Counted from the first letter of the stretch, positions 11,524 to 24,895 are shown. The stretch is 64,000 bases of DNA from Cercospora beticola (GCF_033473495.1 NC_088939.1:5113382-5177381); one strand, 5' to 3'. Notes: generated by a model not told the origin, from the letters alone. Numbers and translations are program-made.

Positions 11524-13610
11524 TCAGAGGTCATCCTCCAAAAACTTGTACGCGAACTTGAAGTCCGCTTTTCTCCTGTTCATCCTGCACGATACAGTTA
11601 GCACGCTATCGCAGCTTTTTCAGCAAAGTGACGACTTACCATGTCGATTCATAGTCGAAGAAGCGATAAGTGCCCTGCTCGAATTCCTCTGTGATGTTCT
11701 TAGGCTCCTCGTGCCGCTGGAACCATGTTTGGTATTGCTTGTGAAACCGCCAGCTTTGGCCCTTCAACGCCTTCGCAGCAAGATATTGTTGATACGTCCC
11801 TTGTCTGTAGTAGAATGCATAGAAGAGTGAATCTTGGTCTATCCGACTGTACAGCCTAGGATCGTCGAATATCCCCAGAGGCTCTTGAGGATAATGTGGC
11901 GGGGTGTACGCATATGGATTCTGCGGCTTGTAGTGATTGGGCTTCTCCGCATCCATTGGCGTCGGGCAGCTCAAGCGCGAAGCATTGAGCAGAGCCACAT
12001 CGAAGGGCTGATCAGACTTCGCTCGTTGCTTGGTCTCCTCGAATGAGCCAAGAAGATCTTGTAGTGATGAAGGCAGGTGGAAGATGCACTCCTCTTCATC
12101 GTCCTCCACCTCACCCCGCGACAATGCAATGCCTGAGATACCTGAGTACGGACTAGGTGGTTGCGGAATCTTGATAATGGGTGCTTCTGCTGCAGCAGGC
12201 TGTGCTTTCGACACTTGCGGTGAAGGCTTGACAGAGGACACTTTTGAAGCCTGTGAAGATGTTGAGGGCTCGGGTTCGGCACTCTTCGTTTCGGGCTGAG
12301 CCTGTTTAGTCGTATGCTCAGACAACTTGGAAGGTTGAGGCTCGGATGGCTTTGCAGGTGAGGGAGCCACTGGTTGCGCCGCTGTCACGGCCGGTGAAGA
12401 CGTTGCGCTCGATTTGACACCTCCTGGTGGGGGCGGAAGTGGTGCTATCCCCACACCGTTCTTATCACTAGCTGCCGCTGCAGCTGCCGCTGATGCGTAC
12501 TTCAGCGGTTGGCCTGTTGGTATCGAAGGTAGTGGCGCTGGCTTCATTGTCTCGGGAGCTTTGCTGCTGTTGCTATTCGGTATACTCTGCAAAGTTGCCA
12601 AAGGTGGTAGAGGTTGCGACGTCGATTTGAGCTGTACACTTGGCCTCCTCGCCGTGGTCTCTGATGTCGTTTTCGACTTTGTGGGCGGCTTCTTCACCGG
12701 CGCTGATTCTTCCACATCGGCAGGCTCGTCTTGTATGCTCTGAGTATCCTGACTAGAGACCTTGTCGTTGTCCGCGGGCATTCCGTACAGCCCTTCTTCT
12801 TCTTCCAGGTTCAGCGAATCATATAACCCTTCGTCTTCCATAAAGTCCAGTTCCTGATTCGATTCCACATAATACTTGATATCAGACTCCAAGTCTTTCA
12901 CCTGTTCGGCCTCAATGTTGTCATTCTGCACCGATCGCAGCACAAGCTCCAGCTTGCCAATGTGCCAATTGTGTGTTTCCACTCTCGACTCCAGCTCGGC
13001 TGTGCGATCTGACTTTCCCGAGTCCTTCTTGCCTTTCTTCAGGCCCGCCAGGAGCGACTCCGCCTCGGCTTCAAGAGCTTCAATCTGCCTGCCCAGCTCA
13101 TCGATCATCTCTTGCAAGAAGTCGCAGACGTCATTCTTCTCCTTCTCCTTGGGATCGAGCTTCGCGGCGGCATTAAGTCCTTCTTTGGAAAATGCTTTGG
13201 TCTTCATCTCCTTCTCGACGGCCTTGAACTTCTCCATTTGCTGCAGATGCACGTCAGTCACGGCTACACGTGGACTACCAGATGACAGGTGATGGACATA
13301 CCGTCTCGATGAGCTTCCGCTGGTCCTGCAGCGGCTTCTTGTCCTTGATATCATTTTGACTTGCCCAGCCCTTGATCTTGTCTCTACTCCGCTGCAGCTT
13401 CTTGATCTCCTTCTTTAATGAGTCCTCGAGCTTCTCCTTCTGCGAAGAATTGGTAGATTGTGTGAGCTTCTCGTAGATGCTCTCAAACAATTGCACGCCT
13501 TCGGCGACTTTCTTGAACTCCTGCACAAGCGGTCAGTACGCGTCCATGGGGAGGCAGTTCCGGGGCAGTCGTGCCTTCTCGATCTCCTGCTGCAACTTCC
13601 GAGCGGCCAT
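11524..13610 (-). CDS. NOT3: CCR4-NOT complex subunit NOT3/NOT5
   Basis: Scaffold subunit of the CCR4-NOT deadenylase complex, acting in mRNA decay and transcription. Four exons: 13610-13575, 13520-13302, 13240-11640, 11584-11524; 638 residues. Seen: the invariant N-terminus [12 protein letters not shown] followed by [18 protein letters not shown] and the long coiled-coil Not3 domain (to about residue 235), a Pro/Ser/Ala-rich linker, and the C-terminal NOT2/3/5 box ([20 protein letters not shown], then the last exon ending in KFLEDDL). The first intron (13574-13521, 54 nt) appears to start with GC rather than GT: the exon ends ATC GAG AAG and the next bases are GCACGA. No usable GT donor lies between the start and the acceptor. 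Divergent partner: DTD1. Confidence 0.93.
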
Positions 13611-14407
13611 GTCGACTGTGGAATGCGCGCGACACGCGGTTCTCGCAGCGGCGCGGGCTCAGGGCGATGGCGGAGTCGGTATGGGGATTCGGGGATGCAG
13701 CTCGTTTGCGGTAATGATGAGGTTGCGGATACCGGTGGAAATGTGTTCGTCGGGCGCGCGCGGGGGAGCGTCGTGTCCGATGCATTCGAGGGCCCGGGGG
13801 TGGAGCGGCGGCAGCAAACAACGACGGTCGGGCGATGGCAGCGTGTTGAAGGAGCTCCCTGTCCGCAGGCTCGCATGAGAGGGCAGCGGGAAGTCTGGCG
13901 CTGATCGATGCGCCAAGAAGCCTGCTGCGCTGCGCTTGTACCACGACGGCCACTGCAACACTGCACCTTTGTTCACTTCGCCAGAACACCCTCCCTCCCC
14001 CCATCCCGTGGCCGAAGCCAGAGCGTCGCAACTCCGTCCAAGCTCCGCGCCTCACTCTCGCATCTGCGCACTAGAACTACTCAGCCGCCACCCTGCTGCA
14101 TCTGCTTCCTTCTCGCCCCAGGCCTGGTAGCACCACATCACGCGACTCTGCAGCTCACGCGCGCCACACCCTGGCCTACTCTGCCTCCTTCTGGTGCAAA
14201 CAGCAGCGCGTCGGCCATTGCGACCAGGTTCACCGATTTGGCGACAGGGAAAGCTGTTTCCAAACCTGCGTTTCGTGTATCACGCAGCCCGCTTTTTCAT
14301 TGGACACCTCCCGCACCAAGATCGGCTGCGAGCATGAAAAGTGAGAGCTACCCAACCGATGCGTGCGGGACGATCGCTCTGTTTATCAAACATGTAGCTG
14401 ACTAGCA
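13611..14407. promoter_or_regulatory. divergent promoter region NOT3/5 - DTD1
   Basis: About 0.8 kb, GC-rich, between two divergent start codons. No TATA box is obvious, as is usual for housekeeping promoters. ORFs inside it overlap in several frames and look like chance. Confidence 0.5.
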
Positions 14408-15154
14408 ATGAAAGCCGTCATTCAGCGTGTCAAGTCCGCGTCGGTGACCGTCGATGGCCAACTCATTTCCAGCATTGGGAAGGGATTACTGATCTTGGCA
14501 GCCATCGCAAAGGAAGACACTGCCAAGGAGGCTGAATCCATGGCTTCCAAGGTGCTCAAAGTCAAACTCTGGGACGACGACCAAGGTGGCAAGTGGAAAA
14601 AGAACGTGCAGGAGATCGACGGGGAGGTCCTCTGTGGTGAGCACGAAATTGCATTCAGTCACATTTCACTCTCCCTAACATTACATGTAGTGTCTCAATT
14701 TACTCTCTTAGCCTCAACCAAAAAGGGCAACAAGCCTAGCTTTCACGCATCTGCCGACGCTGCGAAAGGAAAGGAGCTGTACGACCTCTTTTTTGGCCAG
14801 GTGCGGAAACTATATCGCGAAGACCGCGTCAAGGATGGAGTCTTCCAAGCCATGATGGACGTTGGTCTGGTCAATGATGGACCGGTGAGTGATGAACAAC
14901 CGCCCCAAGAGATGCCTACCACACCTTGTATCGGACTGGACTTCTCATCGCTGGACGAAGAGGTACAAGAAGCACAGCGTGGTTTCTCTGCTCCGTCTAT
15001 TTTACATTGGCTAATTTAGTTCCAGGTTACAATAGAAATTGACACCAATCCTCCCAACATGGACAACCCATCTGGCTTTCAGACGCCGGACAGCGAGACC
15101 TTCAAAGGCCACATGCATAAGACATTCGAGTATCCAGCCGAGCTGCTGGAATGA
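14408..15154 (+). CDS. DTD1: D-aminoacyl-tRNA deacylase (DTD)
   Basis: Removes D-amino acids (and glycine) wrongly attached to tRNA. Exons 14408-14636, 14691-14884, 15026-15154; 183 residues. Seen: MKAVIQRVKSASVTVDG at the N-terminus, the catalytic motif SQFTLLAS (78-85) and the second signature GPVT (140-143), which is split exactly at the exon 2/3 junction (CCG|GTT ACA). Both motifs are those of the canonical DTD1 fold, which acts as a homodimer in the cytosol. The C-terminus extends slightly beyond the bacterial length with a Pro/Asn-rich tail. The family call is secure. Confidence 0.94.
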
Positions 15155-15472
15155 GGCCGTGCCGTAAAATGGAGGACTAAAACCTTCAAAAGCTGTCACG
15201 ATGCCCTAAGTGAGCAATTCACCGAAGTTGGCGTGAGTGCCAAGAATCGCCTTCAGTCGTGATGCCACGACTTGACGACCACGAAACGAACACTGGACAC
15301 CATTAAAGCAGAAGTCACGATCTGGACATTTGCGAAGACCAGAAGTTGGTTCATCTCATCATTGGCATTATGCTCGCTATGCTCATCGACACTCGTCATC
15401 ATCATCTACAATTAAAAAACCGGAGGCCATGTAGCACTTGCTACAGCACTTTCGGTTGCGACCAATCATCAT
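15155..15472. other. intergenic, convergent 3' ends
   Basis: 318 bp between the DTD1 stop and the stop of the minus-strand dehydrogenase. Nothing recognised. Confidence 0.4.
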
Positions 15473-16587
15473 CTAGTTCTCTGGAACGAACACGCCGCGG
15501 TAGCGGACATTGCCCTCGTTCAGCTTGTCCATGGCCTCGTTGATGGACTTCTCATTCAGAGGGTACTTCTCCAGGATAGGCTCGATCTTGTGAAGAGCCG
15601 CAAAGTCCAGCATCCTTTGGTGGATGTAGCGAGACGCTACAACAGAACCCTGGACGGTCAAGCCGTAGGCAAGGAGGGGCATGTATGGGATTCTGAAATC
15701 GTTCTCGTCAACCGACAGTGGGTGGATTGTGGCGCCTGGTGCAAGTGCCGGCAGGATCTTCTGCCAATCTGGCTGCGCGGAAGTTGTGACGAGCAGGCGG
15801 TTGATTGGCCTGGAAGTCTTGATCTGGTCGACGTCCTTCGTGGCAACGAACTCATGCGCGCCGAGCTTCAGTGCCTCTTCCTTCTTTGAGTCGGATCTCG
15901 AGATAACGATCACGTTCGTTCCCATCTTAGCGGCGAACTGGATTGCAAGATGGCCCAGACCTCCGACGCCCATGACAGCGACTGTCTCCGTTGGCTGCGC
16001 ATTGTATGCATGCAACGCGTTGAAAACTGTGGCACCGCCGCACTACTCAGTCGTTAGCACTTGCTCGGCCTGTTGAACATCAGCCTCACAAACTCACCAT
16101 CAATGGAGCAGCTGCTTCATCGCTCAGCGAATCTGGGATCTTGAACAAATATGCTTCCCGCCAGACAGCATGGCTAGCAAAAGATCCTTGGTCCGTGTTC
16201 GCCATGGCGTACATCGCACGCTCTGGACAGTATGTCTCGTTGCCTCTGAGACATTCCTGGCAGTGTCCGCAGGAGTTGTGCAGGTAGCTAGGAATCATGT
16301 TAGCACCACACAATAACAACAGAACCTTGTTTCGCTGCTTGATCTTACCCCCAACCAACACGATCGCCCTTCTTCATGTATGTGACTTGTGGTCCGACAT
16401 CTTCAATTACACCCACGCCCTCGTGTCCCAACGCCATATCTGCGGTGCGGTAGTGGAGATCTGTTCCGCAGAGTCCGGAAGCTGTGACGCGGACGAGGAC
16501 TTGGTCGCGCTCGAGTTCACCCTTCTCGGTGGTGGCCTTGGTGACCTTGCCATCTTTGCCGCCCTTGTATACTGTGAAGGAGACCAT
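15473..16587 (-). CDS. zinc-dependent alcohol dehydrogenase (CAD-like, NADP type)
   Basis: Medium-chain dehydrogenase oxidising alcohols or reducing aldehydes. Exons 16587-16349, 16287-16098, 16042-15473; 332 residues, all phases consistent. Seen: catalytic zinc segment GLCGTDLHY with downstream GHEGVGVIEDVG, the structural-zinc loop CGHCQECLRGNETYC, the Rossmann motif GVGGLGHLAIQFA, then ISRSDSKKEEA; Ser-Arg-Ser after the second strand usually favours NADP(H). Closest families are cinnamyl-alcohol/YjgB-like dehydrogenases. A TATA-like element (TATATAAT, 16720-16727, read on the minus strand as ATTATATA) lies about 135 bp upstream of the ATG, which fits an inducible gene. The substrate cannot be read from sequence. 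Confidence 0.88.
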
Positions 16588-18087
16588 TTTGTTCGGACGT
16601 GCTGGCTTGTATTTGGTTGAATGAGGTTCTTCTTTGGAGGAAGTGAAGAGGGAAGGTGTAGTCAGGAAATTGTCAGTAAGGCAAGAGCAAGAGCTATGGG
16701 AGTCGATCAGGGAAGTAGCTATATAATCAACAAACAGCACAGCTACGCAACCCTTCTCACAGCTTCCATGCCCTGTCTTCTTTTCTAAACACCGATGTAG
16801 CCGTCGCCTCGGCAGCTTACATATCTTGCCTTGTCTCTCCACCATGACGTGAAGAGACACTAACTGAGAGGGAGGACGGACCCCAGCCGATACGATTTGA
16901 CACAAGCACTCCGTGCGTGAAGAACCAGAATCTAACGTTCTACGGCACCATGCAGAGCTATGAGCTAAGCACGATGCAGCAAAGCAGAATTTCCTCTTTC
17001 TTACGTCCGAACACGACATGCCTGTGACGCCACGAAATGAAACAGAAACAGATTGAGAAGTGCCTCCGCGGGTTTCCGGTATCTACAGTATTGGACCCTG
17101 GAGAATAGATCCATGATGATGCACAAGAGGGAAAGGCAAAAAGATGGAGGTCATCACGTATCGTGTAGGGCTGGCTCGCTTCGGAGATAATAAATTTTTT
17201 CACGCGTTGCTGGCGTGGAGTTGACGTGGAACGGATTGAGGTCCGGCTTGAGCATTGGAATTCGGAGGGTTGCGGATGACGTATGGGGTGCGAGATATGG
17301 CCGAAGGAGAGACGAATCACGATGCTGTTGGCGGATGGGCATGGACCTGGAGAATATGTTGTATGGTTCTGCGATACTTTGGTCGCAGTCCTCGTGGCAG
17401 TTGCGTGCGTAGGAACCTTGGGGAAGAGGCCTAGAATTGGAAGCTTACAGCAAGCATTCGAAGTTCACTAAACAGTTTCGCCTTCCTCTCAGGCAGATGA
17501 AAGACCGGTTCTTGCCTTCGCGACACGAGGTCTTATTATGCAGTAGCTTATAAAGACCTGCACGTTTGGAATCTCATCAATGCACAATGGTCTAGATCAT
17601 GAGCCATTTGGGGAGATTTCAGCAGAAAGTGACAAAGCATCCTTTCGCAAAATGGAATATGCTATCGCAGTCACTGCATGCACCAGGCGTGTGGAGCCGA
17701 TTCGTGGAAGACTGGGGATTTCATAAGCTCGCTTTACATCCGAGACACGCCTGGCATGTCAGCGGTCTCGCATGAGCACTTGCCTCGGTGTGTTCAGTGA
17801 TCACGTTCCTCGAACATACGTTCACTCGAATAAGTCGTAATGGAAAGGACATCTGATGAGACCAAGTCTTCGCTTTTGATAGATGGGAGAAGCTCTTCTG
17901 CTAGCTTCGATAGTTATACAAACACTTCCAAGAATTCTCGCGGCTCAGCTCCCTAGCTGCCTGGCGCTGCATCGTTCCCGCTATGTTCAATGCCAGCATT
18001 CTGCTCGATGGTCTGGAAGAAACGCTAAGTAAGCACCACATAGTTCTCAGCCTCTCTATTTGTTCGCCTGTCTGGTCCCAGGCTACT
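16588..18087. other. intergenic, no gene recognised
   Basis: 1.5 kb between the ADH promoter and the SPT6 stop. Only short ORFs in conflicting frames; no motif, repeat or RNA gene recognised. Confidence 0.4.
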
Positions 18088-21000
18088 CTACCGCCTACCA
18101 CCATTCTGTGTCGCCATGTTCGACATGATCAACTTGAAACCGTTCTTGAGCGCTCTGACGTCGGGATACTTGTTGCCTCTGAGTTCGAAGCCTTGCGGAA
18201 TGACCTTGACAGCCCAGTGGGCCAAAGGTGCGTTGAAGCCGGCTTTGAAGCAGAGGTAGAAGTAGCCTGGGTATTGGCGGTTCAGGCAGAAGGCATACAT
18301 CGAACGCTTGGGGTTTGCTTCGGTGTAGGTGGTCAACCATTGCTCTGTGGGGTCATGTTAGTAATGCTCCTTGGAACGAATACTTGCAATGATCGGACTT
18401 ACCTGTCTGCTCCTTCGTGCCATTCTGGAAGCGCTCATCGTTGGTCATCTCGTCAACCTTCTTCGCCATGGCCTGCACGTGCAGAACAATCAACTCGTCG
18501 AGATCTGAATAGTTGGCCTTGCCGACTTTCAGCACCTTGCCGACGCTGAACTCGTTTTCTTTGTTCATTTCCAGAACGTCAATATGCTGGTAGACACCCT
18601 CGGCAACCTTCCATGTGACAGCCAAATGATCAGTTCCCTTGGAAGAGGGACGAATGATGCAGTCTCCACGATTTTGCGACTGCAAAGCCTCGACGGCTTG
18701 TTGAGAGTTGAAGGGTCGGAATAATGGATGCTTGATGACTCTCACTTGCCGCCCAGTCTTGCTCTCGATAGCTTTCTTCATCGCCTTCTGATCTTGCTCT
18801 TCTTGCATGTCGTCCCACTCGTCCAGACCATGATCGAAGTTGCGACGGAATGGCTTGCGCAGTTCCGACTCACGCAGCGTCAGTTGTGCAGTGAACTTCT
18901 TGCGATCGATGAAGCTCAATTTGGCCTGTATGACTTGATGCGCGGACCACATCCGACGAGGCTCAATTTGCTGCCGCACCATGTCTTCTGGATATTCGGT
19001 CTCAGAGATGCCACCATCAATGCCACAGTCGAGCTTGACCTCAATGTGGTCTTGGAAGGTACGCTTGACCGAGACAGGGACGATCATGCCATCCATGAGT
19101 GACTCGCGGGTTTCGCCAGTGAGCTGGGTAAACAGCTCGTCAGTCGTCAACGAGTTCCAGTTTCGTCGGAGCTCCTCGTAGGGATTTTGCAGTTCGGCGC
19201 GAATGGTCTCCAGGGTAGCACGCTTCTTCTGCTGGAATCGATCCTCGAGTTGCTTGGCGTACTGCTCCAGCTCGAGATCGTTTACCTTGTCTTGCTGATC
19301 CTCCTTGACCAATCTACGCACAACGGCACCCAAGCCGTTATCATCCGTTTCGGCCTTGATGTCCTCTTCATCGAGCTCCAAGGCATCGGCAGCGATTTTT
19401 CGCGCGAGATCGTAATCTTCAGGATGTATCCTCGTGTTGTCAAGGTAGTCGGCCTCGGGGTCGTCGTTCCATATGAGGTACAGGAAACTGGCGCAGTTCG
19501 TGAACACCTTGGGTCCAACGGCTGGCCGGAGATGTCTGTCCAGGTCGCCAACCAGGTCAGAGCGGTTGACCACGTCGCCGCCATTGTGGCCCACAGCTTT
19601 GATCAAGTTGTCGGCCTTTCTCGGGCCTAGTCCACAAACGTAGGGAAGCAGATTGGCAGTGTACGGATCGTGGACTGCCTCGTTCACGTCAACACCAACA
19701 AGATTGACAATGTCAACCATTGCGGTGTCGAGATATCGCCTCAACTTATCTTCAGGTAGGAGATTTTGGTTGGGATCGAACGTGATGGAAGTGATGTCCT
19801 TCTTGAGCGCCGCGTATTGCTTCAGCGGATTTTGCATGTAGAGTGCCAAGGCAACGCAGTATCGTGTCAGGGGTGGCAGTCCAGGATGTTCTATAGCAGA
19901 ACGATCTGAATTGCGATACAGGCGGGCAACCTCATCTTGCGGAATCACGACATCGAGCGGGTCTGTGACCTCGCGGTCTTCGTCCGGATCTTCGTATGTA
20001 GGACCGTGGAGCTCGTGCTTTCTCACGATGTCCTTCAAGTCCTGATAGAGCTTGTACGTCTCGACAGAGAAGCCGGATACTGCGATCACATCGGGATTCC
20101 GACGTTGCACCACATCCTTCAGGTTCTCAATGTCCTTGCCGTCGGGAATGTACTTCTCTTCCTTTCCAGGTCGAAGATCAGCCCACTTGCCATTTTCCTT
20201 CACAGCACCAGTTTCGTCAACAAAGGCCCAGCAGATGGCATCGCCGCGGTTTCCGTCGCCGTGTGACAAAGCGAGAATTCTGGCGTACGTTCCAAGTTCC
20301 ATTCCTTTCGGCTTGTATGGCGCTTGGTCGAGCTTCTGTGTAAAAGCATCTCGGCAATATCCACCGATTTTGTTCTCACATTCGTTCTTGAGATTATCCT
20401 TGACGCCCTTTGAAATGATCTTATGCATCTTCGTTACGGCAGTGTCAAGGACTTCTCGTCGCAACGTATTCCACGCGTCCGCGACTGCTGAAAAGTTGTC
20501 GGATTCGATAGCCTTTTGCAACTCTGTTTTGATGCGCTTCTCGCCGCGCAGTTTGACCCGCACGTTCACGAGTCCTTCTGCCTCAGCTTTGAGCATACGC
20601 AAGAACAGTTCCGGCTTCTCAACGAGGAAGTAGCGGACTTCCTGATTGCGCAAGTACTTGAACTCGTAGTAGGGGTGTTGATCGTTGATCTGCTTCATGC
20701 CCTTCTCAGTACGATGACAGTCGAAGACCAGATTGTCGTAGTAAATCTTCCGCATATGCCTACGCATCCGCGGGCTCACCAGAATCTCCTCAACGAACAT
20801 GGACTTAGCTGACTGGAGAATATCTTCGCCAGTCTTGTAGTCCGGATCTCGAATGAGTGAGTCGGCAATGTCCTCAGGCGAGCGGTCTGGATCTTCCGTG
20901 TATCGTCGTCGACCAACAGCTTGATTCTCAGCGTTCTGCGCTACGCCGTCTGCTGTAATTCCGAAGGCTCGAACAAGGTGATACGCTGGTCCTGAACGTA

Positions 21001-22441
21001 CTTTATCCCATTGGGTGCGAGCGCCAGTGCCTGCGCGCTTCAGTGTGCCATTCGCCTCTGCATCAGCAATGCTGAGGTCCTTCAGCTGAAGTGAGTATTG
21101 AAAATTGAGGTAATCTTGCAAGTCTTGCAGATCGTCCAGCTGTGCAGCCAGTGGAAGAAGATCGTTGAAAATCTCATCGTTGAAGTCAGGCTCAATCTCT
21201 CTGAGCAATTCGACATTCCTCTGAATTGCGTCTCTTCTCTCTGCAAATGCCCGGTATTTCAGGTCCTGTTCAAACACGTCCCAGAGATCAGTCTGGTTTA
21301 GAAGCTTCTCGGCTTTGATCGTGAAGGGCGGTCCATTAGGGTCGTCATTGGGCACCTGCTCGGAGTGGATGAGATAATCTTTGCGGTTTTGAAAGATAAA
21401 TGCGGGCTCAAGGTCGTCCACATTCATGAATTGCAGTACCTGCTTGACTGCAGCCTCGAATGGTCCTCGCAAGTTTGGCTCCATCCGCTTCCTGGGGAAC
21501 AGAATGCTCGAGATCCAGCTTGCTTCTTCGGCGTTCCGAACTGCGATCTGCTCATCCGTCAAGTCGTTCAGGTCCTTGTACGGCGCACGGGCCAGTTGGA
21601 AGCGCTCCGGCACATCGTTGAGACGAATCTCGTTGTCCTTGTCCGTGAGCATGCGCTCCTCCAGTTGACTCGGCTCGAAAACGTCCTTAAGCTCCAGTGG
21701 CTTGTCTGGATCGATCGATTCTTCATTTCTGTCCTTCTCCGCTTCAAGTGCCCAGACGAATTCCTGCCCGTCGCCGAAAGCATTCATCATATCCTCGAGC
21801 TCTGCTTCGCCAAGCCCTGAATCTTTGAGGTTGTTGAAGTCCGGTACGCCAGCTCTACGCGGTGCGCGAACACCCAGGTCCTCGTCCATTTGCCCAGCGT
21901 CTTCATCGGGGAATTCATCTTGCTCGATGAAGCCGTCCATCTCGTCGTCGTAGGCACCAAAGGCGCGGCGGGGAGGACCCATGTCGCCATCACCATCTTC
22001 CTCGTCTGAGAATATGTCCTCCACGCCCCGAGATTCGCTAATGTCTCGATTGTCTCTGTGGCCGCGCTTCAGTCGCTTGAACTTGCTCTGCTGTTCCGGT
22101 CGCCGACGCTCGTCAGGTAGAGTCTCGCCGATCAGATCCAGATCTTCTTCGTCGAGCTCTTCCTCGTGCTCGCGCTCCTCGCGTCGTCGCTTCTTGCGCT
22201 CTCGTCTCCGCTCCCGCTTGGCCTCTTCATCCTCGTCCTCATCTTCATCCACAATGAAGCCTTCGCGGATGCGCTGCGCCTCCTCGTCATCATCGTCTTC
22301 CTCTTCTTCGCTCGAGTCGTCCATGTCCGCGCCATTTGCTGGCTTCTGTTTTTTGGAGACCACTTCGCCAGTCTCCTCATCGAACTCCTCTTCCTCGTCG
22401 TCCGAGCCGACCGCAGCAGTGGTATCGAAGAAGTCAGCCAT
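18088..22441 (-). CDS. SPT6: transcription elongation factor SPT6
   Basis: Histone chaperone that travels with RNA polymerase II. Two exons, 22441-18403 and 18344-18088 (58-nt intron, GTAAGT..CACAG), giving 1431 residues, the usual fungal size. The start is the ATG at 22441 ([19 protein letters not shown]); an in-frame open stretch continues upstream but is not conserved-looking. Seen: a very acidic N-terminus with a basic [17 protein letters not shown] block, the DNA-binding and YqgF-like core (for example [18 protein letters not shown]), the HhH region ([20 protein letters not shown]), an S1 domain, and C-terminal tandem SH2 ([11 protein letters not shown] with the phosphate-binding Arg; second SH2 in the last exon, [10 protein letters not shown]). 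Divergent partner: STE7. Confidence 0.95.
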
Positions 22442-23464
22442 GATGACGCGCGCGGTGAGGTTGGTGAGGTGGTGGTAAAGGTGCAGGCGGCGAAGTTGGC
22501 GATGAAGAGCGTGTGCTTCCTTTGGGTTACGCGACAAGTTCACTTCACTATCCGCATTTGGAAGTCGGTGATCGGTCAAAAGTGGCTCCGAACAAAGACA
22601 CCTGAGGCAGGGAGTCTGCTGTCTACTGCTACTGCCTATACCATCGTTCCCGCATTTCAGCCTCACGCATGCACAACTAAGGAGACATTTCATGCTTCAC
22701 ATCATCGCTTCTCGATCGAGAAAGCATGTAGCCGAGTCTGAGTCTCGCACGCGTGGCTTGCAACATTCCCTTTGTCACAACGCCCCTGCAGTGCTCGGTT
22801 CGAAAAAAGGCTCAAAGTCTCCGGTATTGTCTTTCCAGTAAATGAGAATACGGCATTTCCTTGTGTGTAGCTTTGGCACCAACACTTGCACGGCTCCGGA
22901 TCTTGGGCATCCGGACTTCTGCCCGACGACTCGCAACGTGCTCTCGGTGTATGTATCGTGTGCACGTATCGTGCGGCCAATACTCTGACACTTGTATTGG
23001 ATGCACGGGACCCCACAATCGGCCGGTTTCGCGGCAGCACCTGCAGCATCGCACCTGCTACGACTCCTGTTGCACCGAGAGGGCTGCGTGAAAGACGCCT
23101 CCTGCACTTGACAGATTCAGCGCACACGATATATATCATTCCCCCGACTGCCTATTGGAAGTGTTTTCGCCGCCCTCCAACTCGCCGCTTGCCGCTTCGG
23201 CTCCCTCCACGCGCACTTGCATGTTGGCTCCCGGCCGTCAATTGGCCAACTCCTGCTTCACTGCCGCCGCGAGATCCACGCACCTATCTGGTTGGGCACG
23301 GGCTTGACGCACATCATCCTGCCTGCTGAGACACTGCTCTGCTACAACACTCCTTCGCGCAGACGTGTTCCTTTCACTCCGCCACGACTGCCTCTTGACA
23401 CAGATCGAACTGTCCCCGCACCAAAGCTGCCAGTCGCCAGCCAGGGCGGACAAGCACCGCCAAC
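22442..23464. promoter_or_regulatory. divergent promoter region SPT6 - STE7
   Basis: 1.0 kb between two divergent start codons. The sequence is mixed, without a clear TATA box, and has pyrimidine-rich stretches near the STE7 ATG. No site was identified with confidence. Confidence 0.5.
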
Positions 23465-24895
23465 ATGAGCAACACCATTGGGACGGCTCGGACGATGAAG
23501 AGGAAGAATGTGAAAGGCCTGGCTTTGAGCGCTCCCCCTAAACCGGCAGTGCCTTCAGACGAGGACTCACAGCTCCCCGGAGCACTGGGCAACGACGGCA
23601 AGCGAGCAGATACGCTAGAGATAGGCGTCGAATTCAGGCCGGACTGGCGAAGCGAAGACCTCGAGGTGCTAAAAGAGCTAGGATCAGGAAATGGAGGCAC
23701 AGTCAGTAAAGTGCGGCACAAAGGCTGGAACATCGTCATGGCAAGAAAGATCATCCATGTTGAGGCCAAGAAAGAGATCAGGAAGCGGATTGTGAGGGAA
23801 CTACAAATCATGCACGAATGTAATTCACCGTACATTGTGTCCTTCTACGGCGCCTTCATGAACGAGTCGAACGATGTCACCATGTGCATGGAATACATGG
23901 ACGTTGGGTAAGACCAGCCTTGCGGGCGCGACCATGTTTTATTGCTGACCTTAACTGCCAGCTCGCTCGACAGCATATCGAGGAACTTTGGGCCTGTCCG
24001 TGTCGATGTTCTGGGCAAGATTGCAGAAGCCATCCTCGGCGGTCTCAAATATTTGTACCTCGCCCACAGAATCATGCACCGAGACATCAAGCCTTCCAAC
24101 GTTTTGGTGAACAGCAGGGGCCAGATCAAGCTGTGCGACTTTGGAGTGTCCTCCGAGCTGGAAAACAGTGTAGCAGATACGTTCGTGGGAACTGGAACAT
24201 ACATGGCGCCAGAACGCATTCAGGGTAGCCCGTACTCGGTCAAGAGTGATGTGTGGAGTGTTGGCCTGACGCTCATGGAGCTCGCGATTGGAAAGTTCCC
24301 TTTCACGTCTTCGGCAGACGATGGAGATGAGGAAGCAAGCGGGCCTCAGGGGATTCTGGATCTCTTGCAACAAATCGTCCTTGAACCCGCCCCAAAGCTG
24401 CCCAAAAGCGAGGCATTTCCTCAGATCCTGGAAGACGTCATTGCCAAGTGCTTGATGAAAGTGCCGGAAGAACGCCCAACACCACAGGAGCTGTACGACA
24501 CCGACCCGTTCCTGCAAGCAGCAAAACGCACGCCCGTGGACCTGGAAGCATGGGCGGTCAGCATGATGGAGAGACACAACAGGAGAAGCCACCTTGCGCC
24601 GCAATTGTCACCTTCCACGCGAGCACTGCTGCGTGGTGAGGATACACCGAGCCAAAGTTCTCATTCGAGCGTAAATGAACAGACACCCACGTCAGGCGAT
24701 ATTCCGATTTCCGCTTCCAATGGCGCGGGTCGACCGTTTCCTGTGCGCACCACCAGCGCCAATTATGTGCAACCACAGGTAAATCTCCCCATCCGACAAG
24801 CGCCAGGCAGCTCATCGCGCAGCAGACCTGAAACGTCCGGGAGCGATAGAAGCGACTCTTATAGGAGAGTAGCTCCAGGCTACGCAGCTCATTGA
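23465..24895 (+). CDS. STE7: MAP kinase kinase, Ste7 type
   Basis: Dual-specificity kinase of the mating/invasive-growth MAPK cascade (Ste11-Ste7-Fus3/Kss1; Fuz7/Mst7 in plant pathogens). Exons 23465-23907 and 23962-24895 (54-nt intron), 458 residues. Seen: N-terminal TARTMKRKNVKGLAL, typical of the Ste7 branch; glycine loop GSGNGG (73-78); catalytic Lys95 (VMARK); HRD 187-189 then IKPSN; DFG 207-209; activation-loop phosphosites Ser217 and Thr221 (SVADT); APE 230-232. A Ser/Pro/Arg-rich tail of about 90 residues follows the kinase domain. Known: homologues are needed for appressorium formation and infection. The gene is complete with all catalytic residues. Confidence 0.94.

Noticed and set aside
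22442..22693. In-frame upstream extension of SPT6
   Set aside because: The conserved acidic SPT6 N-terminus begins at MADFFD (22441); the upstream residues look untranslated.
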